A DNA stretch of 64,000 bases from Streptomyces canus 299MFChir4.1 (GCF_000383615.1 NZ_KB911584.1:540593-604592); one strand, 5' to 3'. Counted from the stretch's first letter, positions 46,003 to 55,868 are shown. Made by a program: numbers and translations. Notes: generated from the letters alone by a model not told the origin.

Positions 46003-46035
46003 ATGGTCAGCATGACTAATAGTCACTACGACTAT
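46003..46035. promoter_or_regulatory. Double NrtR-type operator
   Basis: Two 17-base dyads share one base: ATGGTCAGCATGACTAA (46003-46019, imperfect) and ATAGTCACTACGACTAT (46019-46035, perfect TAGTC-N5-GACTA). They lie 18 bases upstream of the NrtR-like start. A 14-bp perfect inverted repeat (CCCGCCCCCTTTAT, 45991-46004, with its complement at 46034-46047) encloses both boxes. Confidence 0.65.
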
Positions 46036-46063
46036 AAAGGGGGCGGGGGTGTTCGACAAGCCC

Positions 46064-46597
46064 CTAGCAGCGCCGCCCCAGGAAGGCGAGGAGCCGTGTC
46101 CCGGCGGGTGCGCCGGACGGCACGGCGACCGGCGCGCCGAACCGCACGCCCCGGTCCTCCTCCCCCACCACGCACTGGGCGACGGACAGGAGTTCGGCCG
46201 CGAGGCCCTCCGGAATGGGCCGCGGCCGACCGCGGGACCGGGACACGTCCCACCCGTGCACGGCGATCTCGACGGCGCCGACGGCGGCCATCACCCGCAC
46301 GTCCAGCGGGCGTTCACCCACCAGCACCCCCTCGGGCGGCCCGGCGGCCCAGGCACCGAGCACGGCACACGCGCGTGTGCGGAAGCCGCAGACCCGGTCG
46401 ACGTGCGGGAGCAGCCCGATCCGCCCGCCGCCGAGCCCCTCGTACAGCGCGTCCAGCGAGTCGTCGAGATGCTCCAGCAGCTCGCCCAGATCCCACTCGG
46501 GGCACGGCGTGCCCGTGCCGAGGCCCACGCGCTGCGCCCCCGCCACGCTGCCCAGCGCGTAGGCGAGCGAGCGTTCCAACAACTCCCCCGCGCTCAT
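46064..46597 (-). CDS. TIGR03086/maleylpyruvate isomerase N-terminal-like metal-binding protein
   Basis: 177 residues from the ATG at 46597. Starts SAGELLERSLAYALGSVAGA and contains CPEWDLGELLEHLDDSLDAL, with the His/Glu spacing of the DinB-like fold, and EIAVHGWDVSRSRG. Actinobacterial members are mycothiol-dependent-enzyme-like or of unknown role. No partner enzyme is present. It sits between the NrtR operator and a large gap before rluB. The substrate is unknown. Confidence 0.75.
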   Translation of the reverse strand: MSAGELLERSLAYALGSVAGAQRVGLGTGTPCPEWDLGELLEHLDDSLDALYEGLGGGRIGLLPHVDRVCGFRTRACAVLGAWAAGPPEGVLVGERPLDVRVMAAVGAVEIAVHGWDVSRSRGRPRPIPEGLAAELLSVAQCVVGEEDRGVRFGAPVAVPSGAPAGTRLLAFLGRRC

Positions 46598-46838
46598 GAC
46601 AGCACCTGGGCCCGGCGTGCCGTCGCCGGGCCTGCCCCCACCGGGCCGCCGCAACAGCCCCTCAATGGCCTAGCAGTCGCCTCCTGGACCCCTGGGAGCC
46701 CGACGGGCCGTGAAGGCCGCACACGGCCCTCCAGCGCTGCCGGACACGTCCCGCCGCGGTTTCCGTTCCTCGCATCCATCCCCATGCCCTCCGTTCCCTC
46801 CGTCACGGATACAGACCAGGGGCAGGGCGAAAACGCAT

Positions 46839-46870
46839 CGGCCGGCCCCGGAGGATTCCGGAACCGGCCG
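46839..46870. terminator. Terminator of the rluB operon
   Basis: 14-bp stem with two mismatches (CGGCCGGCCCCGGA pairing with 46857-46870) and loop GGAT lies about 20 bases past the rluB stop. It is the downstream end of the parA-scpAB-rluB transcript. Confidence 0.75.
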
Positions 46871-46890
46871 CACACACACGCGTGGAGGGA

Positions 46891-48033
46891 CTACAGGTCG
46901 ACTTCCTTCATCAGCATGCCGACCTCGGTGTTGGACAGCCGCCGCAGCCAGCCCGACTTCTGGTCGCCCAGGGTGATCGGCCCGAAGGCGACCCGCACCA
47001 GCTTGTCGACCGGGAAGCCCGCCTCGGCGAGCATCCGGCGGACGATGTGCTTGCGCCCCTCGTGGAGCGTGACCTCGACAAGGTAGTTCTTGCCGGTCTG
47101 CTCGACGACCCGGAAGTGGTCCGCCTTCGCGTACCCGTCCTCCAGCTGGATGCCGTCCTTGAGCTGCTTGCCCAGGTCGCGCGGGATCGGGCCCACGATG
47201 TGCGCGAGGTAGACCTTCTTCACGCCGTACTTGGGGTGGGTCAGCCGGTGGGCCAGCTCGCCGTGGTTGGTGAGCAGGATCACACCCTCGGTCTCGGTGT
47301 CGAGCCGCCCCACGTGGAAGAGCCGCGTCTCACGGTTGGTGACGTAGTCGCCGAGGCACTGCCGGCCCTCGTTGTCCTCCATCGTCGAGACCACACCGGC
47401 GGGCTTGTTCAGCGAGAAGAACTGGTACGACTGCGTCGCCACCGTCAGGCCGTCGACCTTGACCTCGTCCTTCTCCGGGTCGACCCGCTTGCCCTGCTCC
47501 AGCACGATCTCGCCGTTGACCTCGACCCGGGCCTGCTCGATGAGCTCCTCGCAGGCCCGCCGCGAGCCGTAGCCCGCGCGCGCGAGGATCTTCTGGAGCC
47601 GCTCGCCCTCCTGCTCGGCGCCCGGGAAGGTCTTCGGAAGCTTCACGTCCTTCTTGCCGGCGTACCGCTCCCGGTTGCGCTCCTCGGCCCGCGCCTCGTA
47701 CTCACGGGAGGTCGCCGGCACGGAACGGCCGCGCCCGGTGCCCTGTCCCTGCTTGGGGCCGCCCTTGGCGCCACCGCGCGCGGAGGCACCGCGCCCGGAC
47801 TTCGGTCCTTCGTGGGTGCCGCCGGGGCCCACGTCGTAGCGGCGCTCCTCGGGACGGGGCTTCTTCGGCCGGCCGCCCTGCTTGTCGTCGCGGTCGTTGC
47901 CGGCGCCGCGGTAGTTACCGCGACCACCGGTGCTCCCGCCGCGACCACCGCTGCTGCCGCCGCGGCCGCCGCTGTTGCCACCACGGCTCCCGCCGTTGTT
48001 TCCGCTGCTGTTCCTGCCGCTGCTGCTTCGCAT
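46891..48033 (-). CDS. rluB: 23S rRNA pseudouridine synthase RluB with Arg/Gly-rich N-terminal extension
   Basis: 380 residues. The catalytic part starts at about residue 140: S4 domain LQKILARAGYGSRRACEELI, then the pseudouridine synthase core GRLDTETEGVILLTNHGELAHRLTHP (catalytic Asp in GRLD) and EVTLHEGRKHIVRRML. RluB modifies U2605 of 23S rRNA in E. coli. The first 110 residues are an RGG/SGG-type low-complexity segment (GGRGGSSGGRGGSTGGRG), likely RNA-binding or disordered. It lies downstream of scpB, 11 bases apart. Confidence 0.9.
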   Translation of the reverse strand: MRSSSGRNSSGNNGGSRGGNSGGRGGSSGGRGGSTGGRGNYRGAGNDRDDKQGGRPKKPRPEERRYDVGPGGTHEGPKSGRGASARGGAKGGPKQGQGTGRGRSVPATSREYEARAEERNRERYAGKKDVKLPKTFPGAEQEGERLQKILARAGYGSRRACEELIEQARVEVNGEIVLEQGKRVDPEKDEVKVDGLTVATQSYQFFSLNKPAGVVSTMEDNEGRQCLGDYVTNRETRLFHVGRLDTETEGVILLTNHGELAHRLTHPKYGVKKVYLAHIVGPIPRDLGKQLKDGIQLEDGYAKADHFRVVEQTGKNYLVEVTLHEGRKHIVRRMLAEAGFPVDKLVRVAFGPITLGDQKSGWLRRLSNTEVGMLMKEVDL

Positions 48034-48044
48034 CAAGTTTCCGT

Positions 48045-48689
48045 CTAGTCGTCGTCTGGGTCCTCGGAATCCGGAGCGTCCGGATCGAACGACGGTACGG
48101 CTTCCTGGGTCTCGGCCTCGATCGCCTCCGCCTCCGGGAGGAAGGGCGCGAGCTCCGGGAGCTCGTCCAGACCGCGCAGGCCCATCCGCTCCAGGAAGTA
48201 GTTCGTCGTCACGTACAGGATCGCACCTGTTTCGGGTTCCGTGCCCGCCTCCGCGACCAGGCCCCGCTGGAGCAGGGTGCGCATCACACCGTCACAGTTC
48301 ACTCCGCGCACCGCGGAGACCCGGCTGCGGCTGACCGGCTGACGGTAGGCGACCACCGCCAGCGTCTCCAGCGCCGCCTGGGTGAGCCGGGCCTGCTGGC
48401 CGTCCAGGACGAACCGCTCCACGGCCGGGGCGTACGCGGCCCGGGTGTAGAACCGCCAGCCGTTCGCGACGTGCCGCAGCTCGAAACCGCGCCCCTGAGC
48501 GGCGTACTCGCCCGCCAGTTCCCGCAGCGCCCTGGTGATCTGCCGCTTCGGGCGCTCCAGGATCTTCGACAGGTGCTCCTCGGTCGCGGGCTCGTCCACG
48601 ACCATCAGGACGGCCTCCAGGGCCGGCTTCAGATCGAGGTCGGCGACGCTCGGCGGTCCCGCCGGGGCCTCGGTGGTGTCCTCGCTCAC
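48045..48689 (-). CDS. scpB: Segregation and condensation protein ScpB
   Basis: 214 residues from a GTG at 48689. Winged-helix ScpB features: LKPALEAVLMVVDEPATEEHLSKIL, GFELRHVANGWRFYTRAAYAP, LTQAALETLAVVAYRQPVSRSRVSAVRGVNCDGV and TTNYFLERMGLRGLDELPEL. Part of the SMC-ScpA-ScpB complex that compacts and separates chromosomes. Acidic C-terminal tail (SFDPDAPDSEDPDDD). It overlaps scpA by four bases (GTGA) and is followed by rluB. Confidence 0.95.
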   Translation of the reverse strand: MSEDTTEAPAGPPSVADLDLKPALEAVLMVVDEPATEEHLSKILERPKRQITRALRELAGEYAAQGRGFELRHVANGWRFYTRAAYAPAVERFVLDGQQARLTQAALETLAVVAYRQPVSRSRVSAVRGVNCDGVMRTLLQRGLVAEAGTEPETGAILYVTTNYFLERMGLRGLDELPELAPFLPEAEAIEAETQEAVPSFDPDAPDSEDPDDD

Positions 48690-50140
48690 GCCTTGTCCTC
48701 CTTGGGCGGCTCGGGCGGTCGGTCGAACTCGTCGGTCACCATCGGCTCGGCCTCCCCCGCACCGCCGGTCCACCGCACGAGCAGTTCGCCGAGGGCGGTC
48801 TCCTGGTCCAGCGCCACGGCCTTCTCCCGGTACAGCTCAAGGAGCGCGAGAAACCTGGCCACGACGGTCAGGGTGCCGTCGGCATCCTCCACCAGCAGAC
48901 GGAAGCTGGCCTCACCGAGTTCCCTGAGCCGGGCGACCACGATCCCGGCCTGCTCCTGGACGCTCACCAGGGGCGCGTGGATGTGGTCGACGTACACCTG
49001 CGGCTTGGGCTTGGGCTGCATCGCCTTCACGGCGAGCTCCGCGAACCCCTCGGACCCGATGCTGATGACGACGTCGGGCAGCAGGTCGGCGTGGTGCGGT
49101 TCGAGTCCGACGGTACGGGGGTAGCGCCATGCCTCCTCGTCGAGCCGCCGGTTGAAGATGTCGGCGATCTGCTTGTAGGCGCGGTACTGCAGCAGCCGCG
49201 CGAAGAGCAGGTCCCGGGCCTCCAGGAGCGCCAGGTCGGCCTCGTCCTCCACCTGGGCGGCGGGCAGCAGCCGGGCCGCCTTGAGGTCGAGGAGGGTGGC
49301 GGCGACGACGAGGAACTCGGTCGTCTCGTCGAGGTCCCAGTCCGGCCCCATGGCCCGGATGTACGCCATGAACTCGTCGGTGACCTTGGAGAGCGCGACC
49401 TCGGTGACGTCCAGCTTGTGCTTGGAGATCAGCTGGAGGAGGAGGTCGAAGGGTCCCTCGAAGTTGGCGAGCCGAACCTTGAAGACCCCGTCGGCCTCGG
49501 GCTCGCCCTGAGCCCCGACCACAGGACCGCCCTCGACCCCAGGAACAGCCTCAGGCTCCGCCTCGGACTCCGGCTCCGACTCAGTGCTCGCCTCCGACTC
49601 CGGGACGGCCTCAGCCCCAAGGACAGCCTCAGCTCCAGGGACGACCTCAGGCTCAAACTCGGCCTCGAACTCAGGCTCGGCGTCCGCCTCCGGAACGGGC
49701 TCAGAGCTGGGGACGTCCTCAGACACAGAGCCGGCCTCGGCCTCAGGGACAACCTCAGGCCCCGGCGCGACCCCAGGCTCCAACTCGGCCTCAGAGTCCG
49801 GCTCGGCGTCCGTCTCGAACTCCGGGACGGCCTCAGCCGCAGGCACACCCCCAGGCACAGGAGCAGCCTCGGCCCCAGGGACAAGCTCAGGCTCCGTGAC
49901 GGCCCCGGGGGCCAGCTCGGCGCCCGCCTCCAGCTCCGGAACAGCCTCAGCCCCGGCAACGGCCTCTGGCTCGGCGAATGCCGGCACCGGCACAGTCCCA
50001 GGCTCCGGAAGCTCGGTCTCCGTTCCATCCGGGACCGGCGCCGCACCCGGCTCGACCCGCGGAGCGCCCGGCCCCCGCCCCAGCACACGCCGACGACCGG
50101 CAGCTGCGCCGGCGCCGGGGGGAACGTCGTTCGAGGTCAT
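48686..50140 (-). CDS. scpA: Segregation and condensation protein ScpA with long acidic N-terminal extension
   Basis: 484 residues; ScpA is normally about 250. The conserved part begins near residue 218: FKVRLANFEGPFDLLLQLISKHKLDVTEVALSKVTDEF, then DLDETTEFLVVAATLLDLKAARLLP and a C-terminal winged helix (RFLALLELYREKAVALDQE). The first 215 residues are an E/P/A-rich repeat-like segment with no fold (PEPEAVAGAEAV-like, EAEPEFEAEFEPEV). This is a kleisin for SMC with a disordered acidic arm. It overlaps scpB by four bases. The gene order is RHH protein, scpA, scpB. Confidence 0.92.
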   Translation of the reverse strand: MTSNDVPPGAGAAAGRRRVLGRGPGAPRVEPGAAPVPDGTETELPEPGTVPVPAFAEPEAVAGAEAVPELEAGAELAPGAVTEPELVPGAEAAPVPGGVPAAEAVPEFETDAEPDSEAELEPGVAPGPEVVPEAEAGSVSEDVPSSEPVPEADAEPEFEAEFEPEVVPGAEAVLGAEAVPESEASTESEPESEAEPEAVPGVEGGPVVGAQGEPEADGVFKVRLANFEGPFDLLLQLISKHKLDVTEVALSKVTDEFMAYIRAMGPDWDLDETTEFLVVAATLLDLKAARLLPAAQVEDEADLALLEARDLLFARLLQYRAYKQIADIFNRRLDEEAWRYPRTVGLEPHHADLLPDVVISIGSEGFAELAVKAMQPKPKPQVYVDHIHAPLVSVQEQAGIVVARLRELGEASFRLLVEDADGTLTVVARFLALLELYREKAVALDQETALGELLVRWTGGAGEAEPMVTDEFDRPPEPPKEDKA

Positions 50141-50158
50141 AGCCCCCGCAGGCTACCG

Positions 50159-50719
50159 CTACCGCCCACGCAGCCGGCGGACGAGGATGCTCGCGTCTCC
50201 GCGGGATTCCAGATCCGCCAGCACCACGGCGACCGCCTCGCGCACGATCCGCCCGCGGTCCACCGCCAGCCCGTGCTCGCCCCGGAGCACAAGACGGGCG
50301 TGCTCCAGATCCATGAGCTCCTCGGCCGACACGTACACGGTGATCTTCTCGTCGTGCCGCTCGCGCCCACTGGGCCGCCGAGCGGGCGACCGGCCGCGCT
50401 TGCCGCGCGGCTGCGCACCGCCGGAGGCCTGGGCAGAACCTTCCTGCGCCTCCTGACGTCGCGCGGAGCGCTCCGCGGCGGCCGCCCGGAGACGGGACTC
50501 GCCCGCCTCCGCGGACTCGGCGTCGGCCGCCACATGCTCGGCCCCGTCGCCGTCCCCGCCCTGTGCGGGCACGGAGTGCGGCGCGTCCTCGGCCCCGTCC
50601 GGCTCCCCCGCGGGAGCCGGTACCCGGGCCTCGCCGTTGGCCCCCCGCCGGGGGGTGGACGCCTGGAGCGCCATCCCCCCTGTCGTACGGAACAGTTCGT
50701 CGGCCCCCGGCAGACTCAC
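50159..50719 (-). CDS. RHH-type DNA-binding-like protein, likely partner of the ParA-like ATPase
   Basis: 186 residues from a GTG at 50719 that overlaps the parA stop by four bases (GTGA); a GTG at 50731 in frame is also possible. About 120 residues of Ser/Gly/Ala/Glu-rich linker, then a compact domain KITVYVSAEELMDLEHARLVL-RGEHGLAVDRGRIVREAVAVVLADLE resembling a ribbon-helix-helix fold with an N-terminal beta strand. RHH proteins act as centromere-binding partners of ParA in other systems. No ParB is encoded nearby. That function is inferred from fold and operon position. Confidence 0.62.
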   Translation of the reverse strand: MSLPGADELFRTTGGMALQASTPRRGANGEARVPAPAGEPDGAEDAPHSVPAQGGDGDGAEHVAADAESAEAGESRLRAAAAERSARRQEAQEGSAQASGGAQPRGKRGRSPARRPSGRERHDEKITVYVSAEELMDLEHARLVLRGEHGLAVDRGRIVREAVAVVLADLESRGDASILVRRLRGR

Positions 50720-51888
50720 TCGGCGTGACACCGGGCGAGCACCTCCCTGGCGAGCTGGCGATAGGCGGCGGCACCGACGGAGTTGGAGGCGTACGTGGTG
50801 ATCGGCTCACCGGCGACCGTGGTCTCCGGGAAGCGCACCGTGCGCCCGATGACCGTGTGGTAGACGTGGTCGTCGAACGCCTCGACCACACGGGCCAGGA
50901 CCTCACGGCTGTGGACCGTGCGCGAGTCGTACATCGTGGCGAGGATCCCGTCGAGCTCCAGCTCCGGGTTGAGCCGCTCCTGGACCTTCTCGATGGTCTC
51001 CGTCAGCAGTGCGACACCACGCAGGGCGAAGAACTCGCACTCCAGAGGCACTATCACCTTGTGCGCGGCCGTCAGGGCGTTGACCGTGAGCAGGCCGAGC
51101 GAGGGCTGACAGTCGATCACGATGTAGTCGTAGTCGGCCATGAGCGGCTTCAGGGCGCGCTGCAATGTCGACTCGCGGGCGACCTCGGAGACCAGTTGGA
51201 CCTCCGCCGCCGACAAGTCGATATTGCTCGGCAGCAGGTCCATGTTGGGGACCGCGGTCTTCAGCAGGACCTCGTCGGCCGCCATGCCCCGCTCCATGAG
51301 CAGGTTGTAGACGGTGAGGTCGAGCTCCATCGGGTTGACACCGAGACCCACCGACAGCGCGCCCTGCGGGTCGAAGTCCACGAGCAGCACGCGCCGGCCG
51401 TACTCCGCGAGCGCGGCACCCAGGTTGATGGTCGACGTCGTCTTGCCCACGCCGCCCTTCTGGTTGCACATCGCGATGATCTTCGCGGGGCCGTGGTCGG
51501 TCAGCGGGCCCGGGATCGGGAAGTACGGCAGCGGGCGTCCGGTCGGACCGACGCGCTCACGGCGCTGACGGGCCGCGTCGGGCGCGAGCGTGGCCGCGTA
51601 CTCCGGATCCGGCTCGTACTCGGCGTCGGGGTCGTAGAAGTGCCCCTCGGGCAGTTCGTCGTAGTCGGCGAAGTGGTTGTGGGGCGCGCCACTTCCGTCG
51701 CCGGCCATGGCGTTCACGTGATGGCCATCCATGCTCTGGTGTGCTGTCCGCACGGTCTGCGGACGACTCTGGTGGGCTGCGAAGGTGCGCACCGCGACGG
51801 AGCCGACAGCCTCGAACCCTGCGGGGCTCTGGGCCCCGGCAGGCATTCCTGGTTGACCACCCCCGGGAGAAAATGTCGACTCATTCAC
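50716..51888 (-). CDS. ParA-family ATPase (chromosome partitioning-like)
   Basis: 390 residues from a GTG at 51888 behind AGGAGG. Residues 1-135 are a hydrophilic Gly/His-rich extension (SMDGHHVNAMAGDGSGAPHN). Then the ParA core: deviant Walker A CNQKGGVGKTTSTINLGAAL near residue 148, VDFDPQGALSVGLG and DYIVIDCQPSLGLLTVNA. This is the second ParA of Streptomyces, distinct from the parAB pair near oriC. It begins the operon that includes the RHH protein, scpA and scpB, so it may act in chromosome organisation. Confidence 0.9.
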   Translation of the reverse strand: MNESTFSPGGGQPGMPAGAQSPAGFEAVGSVAVRTFAAHQSRPQTVRTAHQSMDGHHVNAMAGDGSGAPHNHFADYDELPEGHFYDPDAEYEPDPEYAATLAPDAARQRRERVGPTGRPLPYFPIPGPLTDHGPAKIIAMCNQKGGVGKTTSTINLGAALAEYGRRVLLVDFDPQGALSVGLGVNPMELDLTVYNLLMERGMAADEVLLKTAVPNMDLLPSNIDLSAAEVQLVSEVARESTLQRALKPLMADYDYIVIDCQPSLGLLTVNALTAAHKVIVPLECEFFALRGVALLTETIEKVQERLNPELELDGILATMYDSRTVHSREVLARVVEAFDDHVYHTVIGRTVRFPETTVAGEPITTYASNSVGAAAYRQLAREVLARCHAE

Positions 51889-52259
51889 AAGTCGTCTTAC
51901 CTCCTTGGTGACCAGGAAACTTCTAGACAAGGTCAGCGTGGCACCATGCCGACGGTTGGCGACTCTATGGCGTGTCGGGTGTTCACAGCAACACAATCCG
52001 CCGGACCCGGCAGGATGTGTCGGCAATGAAACATCCCGCTGTCAAGGGCGTACGGCAGTCGCACGGCAGGTTTCGCCGGTGTACGAATCGGTTCAAGGGT
52101 TACGTTCGACGCGAGTTGACCGAGAGTCGCAAAGTGACCATACACACATCCGGCCGGACCTTGTGGGGCAAGGTCCGGCCGCATGTGCCTCGTTGACGCG
52201 CCTTGTTGACGTATCGCCTTTACGAAAAGGTGACTTAGCTATCGGCCCAGGTCACGGAC
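51889..52259. other. Intergenic region between parA-like and ald genes
   Basis: 370 bases holding a strong terminator (listed separately) and the parA promoter region. An AT-richer stretch near 52205-52250 ends at the ald stop. No open frame with credible codon use was found. Confidence 0.55.
52151..52181. terminator. Terminator of the ald gene
   Basis: Perfect 13-bp stem (CGGCCGGACCTTG pairing with 52169-52181) and a five-base loop about 80 bases beyond the ald stop. Confidence 0.85.
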
Positions 52260-53375
<1,116 letters not shown>

Positions 53376-53519
53376 GTGGATCACGGTCCTTGGCTCAGAG
53401 TGTGTGGGGCAATACAACACATACCCGGGCATGCGTGAGCACACCAGGAGACACCGCAGGAGAAGGTGCGGCAGAGCCAGTCTAATAAAGGTGTTCCCGC
53501 TGTCTAGCCTTTCATTGCA

Positions 53520-55583
53520 TCAATCTTCAGCGGATGTACTACGGATTTCGCAGGCATCAGCATCATGTTTCGGATCCTCGGCCTGCTGAGAGGCGGGTTC
53601 CTCCTGGGAAAGCTCCTCCCCCAGCAGCCGCTCGGCGGCGCCGCGGTGCAGCTGAGCGGCCGCGGGATCGCCGAGGCGGTCCAGCGTGTCCGCGAGCCGC
53701 AGCTGGAGCGCGGCCAGCAGCCGGACGTCCTCGGCGCGGCGGGCGCACTCCACGGCCTCCTGGCAGGTGCGCAGCGACTCCTCGGGGTGTCCGGCGTACT
53801 CCTGGACCCGGGCGAGTTCGCTCAACGCCCGTGCGTGGGCCGCGACATCGCCCTCCTTGCGGTGTCCGGCGAGCGCGGCCCGCCAGTTCCTGACCGCCTC
53901 GCCGTAGTGGCCCGCACAGGTGTGCGCGGCGGCGATACGGCCGTACAGCCGGGCGGCCTCCGCGCGCTCGTCCCGGGCCAGACGCTGGGCGAGAGCCCGG
54001 CCGAACCAGTCGGCGGCCCGGTCGTAGTCCCCGAGCTCCAGATGCGCGCCGCCTACGGATTCCATCGCGCGGCAGGTCGCGTACGGGTCGTTCGCCTCCC
54101 GTCCGGCGTCCAGGGCCGCCCGATAGCGCGTGAGCGCCTCCCGGGTGCGGCCGGTCTGGGCGTCCAGGTCGGCGAGGTTCAGCAGGGCGGCGGCCTTCTC
54201 GCGGGGCAGGCCGCGCCGCTCGGCCACGTCCAGGACGAGGCCGTGGATGCCGTAGAGGTCGGGGGCGGCGGCCTTCATGCCGAAGTGGGCCACCATCGTG
54301 CGCACGAGCTGCGACATCAGGCGCCGGGCCAGGGTGTCCAGCTCCCCGTCGGCGACCGCGAGGCGGGCCGCGGCGAGCAGGGCCGGCCTGCGGATGCGCA
54401 GCCAGTCCTCGGCGGCCCGGGGGGTCGGGAAGCGCACCGAGTTCGGCATGGCCTGAAGCTTCTCGCGGGCGTCGGGACTGTCCGTCTCGGTGATCGCGCG
54501 GGAGGACTGCAGCAGCCGTACGGTCCGCTCCAGCATGCGGGCGCGGGCCAGCTGGAGCTCGGCCGGGCGGTCCTGGGTGTCGGCGAGGGCCTTGAGCAGG
54601 GGGTACAGACAGCCGGGGACCTCGTACTGCGGCAGCGGTGAGTCCACGGCGTGCAGCAGACCGAGCCCGACGAAGTCGTCCAGCGTGGAGCGGGCACCGC
54701 TCACCGAGCAGCCGGCGAGCGCGGAGGCGGTGTGCGGGTCGAGGAGGCCGGCGGGGGCGAGGGAGAGCAGGCGCAGGGTCCGGGCGGCCGCGGCGGGCAG
54801 GGAGGTGTAGACGAGCTTGAAGACCCGGCTGAGCGGGCTCCCTTCGTCACTCTCCGCATGCAGTTGCTTGGCCAGATCGGAGACGGCCGCCTTGGGCCGG
54901 GCGGCGAGCCAGCCCCCGGCCAGCATCAGCGCGGCGGGGTGGCCCTGGCACTCCTCGACGAGCCCCTCGGCGGCACGGGGGTCGACGGTGATCCGGACCG
55001 ACCCGGTGTGCCGGGACAGCAGTTCCAGCGCGGACTTGGTGTCGAGCCCGCCGAGGGTGCACGGGCGGACGTCCGCGATCCCGGTCAGCGGACCTCCCGA
55101 CACGGCCACGACCAGGCACTCCGGGGTATCCGGAAGCAGGGCGTCCACTTGTTCCGCGGCCACCGCGTCGTCGAGCAGGAGCAGTGCGCGACGCTCGGCG
55201 AGGGCCTCGCGCAGCACCGCCGTGAGGTCGTCCTCTGCGGCTCCGGCGGGTGCCCGTACGTCGAGCGCTGAGAGCAGTTCCCGGGCGGCGTTCCCGACCG
55301 GTACGGGGGTGCCGTCGGGCTCGCTCAGCCGGACGCGCAGCACCCCGTCGTCGTAACGGTCAGCGACCACCCGGACGAGTTCTTCGGCGAGTGCGGTACG
55401 GCCGGACCCGGGGCGCCCCGCGATGAGCAGCACGCGCGCGCGGGGGGCTTTTCTGCCGGAGAGCGTGTCGAGTCCCGCCCGCTCGATGTCGGCGCGCAAC
55501 TCCTTCAACTCCCGTGTCCGACCCAGGAATCGGTCCTCGCCGGACAACCGTACGCCGCCTGCGTCCACCGCCTGATCCGTCAC
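53520..55583 (-). CDS. AfsR-like NB-ARC/TPR STAND ATPase without SARP domain
   Basis: 687 residues from a GTG at 55583 behind GGAGTG. NB-ARC module: LIAGRPGSGRTALAEELVRV (Walker A at residues 55-63, with Arg62 replacing Lys), ALLLLDDAV as Walker B and GHPAALMLAGGWLAA. C-terminal TPR repeats from about residue 450 (LLNLADLDAQTGRTREALTRYRAAL, GGAHLELGDYDRAADWFGRAL, LARVQEYAGHPEESLRTCQEAV). AfsR proteins have an N-terminal SARP DNA-binding domain; this one starts directly with the ATPase. The role is unknown, a signalling switch or chaperone. Confidence 0.85.
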   Translation of the reverse strand: MTDQAVDAGGVRLSGEDRFLGRTRELKELRADIERAGLDTLSGRKAPRARVLLIAGRPGSGRTALAEELVRVVADRYDDGVLRVRLSEPDGTPVPVGNAARELLSALDVRAPAGAAEDDLTAVLREALAERRALLLLDDAVAAEQVDALLPDTPECLVVAVSGGPLTGIADVRPCTLGGLDTKSALELLSRHTGSVRITVDPRAAEGLVEECQGHPAALMLAGGWLAARPKAAVSDLAKQLHAESDEGSPLSRVFKLVYTSLPAAAARTLRLLSLAPAGLLDPHTASALAGCSVSGARSTLDDFVGLGLLHAVDSPLPQYEVPGCLYPLLKALADTQDRPAELQLARARMLERTVRLLQSSRAITETDSPDAREKLQAMPNSVRFPTPRAAEDWLRIRRPALLAAARLAVADGELDTLARRLMSQLVRTMVAHFGMKAAAPDLYGIHGLVLDVAERRGLPREKAAALLNLADLDAQTGRTREALTRYRAALDAGREANDPYATCRAMESVGGAHLELGDYDRAADWFGRALAQRLARDERAEAARLYGRIAAAHTCAGHYGEAVRNWRAALAGHRKEGDVAAHARALSELARVQEYAGHPEESLRTCQEAVECARRAEDVRLLAALQLRLADTLDRLGDPAAAQLHRGAAERLLGEELSQEEPASQQAEDPKHDADACEIRSTSAED

Positions 55584-55756
55584 GGGCCACACTCCCGTCC
55601 CACCGCACGCGCAAAGCCCGCCGGTGACCCCGGTTCGGGCACCAAAAGCCTAGTTCACGCTCTGCAACGTTCCTGGCGGAGCGCGGCGGTGGGGGCCGGA
55701 GAGTCCCCTGATCGGATCAACGGTTCATAGGATCGCCGGGTTCGGCAGCACCGGCG

Positions 55757-55820
55757 GCAGGGGCGCGGGGCTGTGTCGATTTGCGGCTCCGCCGCGGGGC
55801 GCGACTAGCCACGACGCGAC
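55757..55820. repeat. Streptomyces-type intergenic repeat
   Basis: The sequence around GGGCGCGGGGCTGTGTCGAT, TTGCGGCTCCGCCGC and GCGCGACTAGCCACGACG follows a motif common in Streptomyces intergenic DNA as I remember it. GCGG-CTCCG-CCGC (55783-55795) forms a small hairpin. It lies downstream of the Nudix gene, in the 285-base gap upstream of the AfsR-like gene. No gene was found there. Confidence 0.5.
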
Positions 55821-55868
55821 CGTCACCCCGCGACGGACCGCACCCCGAACGGCGAACCCCGCAGAAAC

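Noticed and set aside
52081..52120. tRNA-like sequence near GTTCGAC
   Set aside because: No acceptor or anticodon stem could be folded around it.
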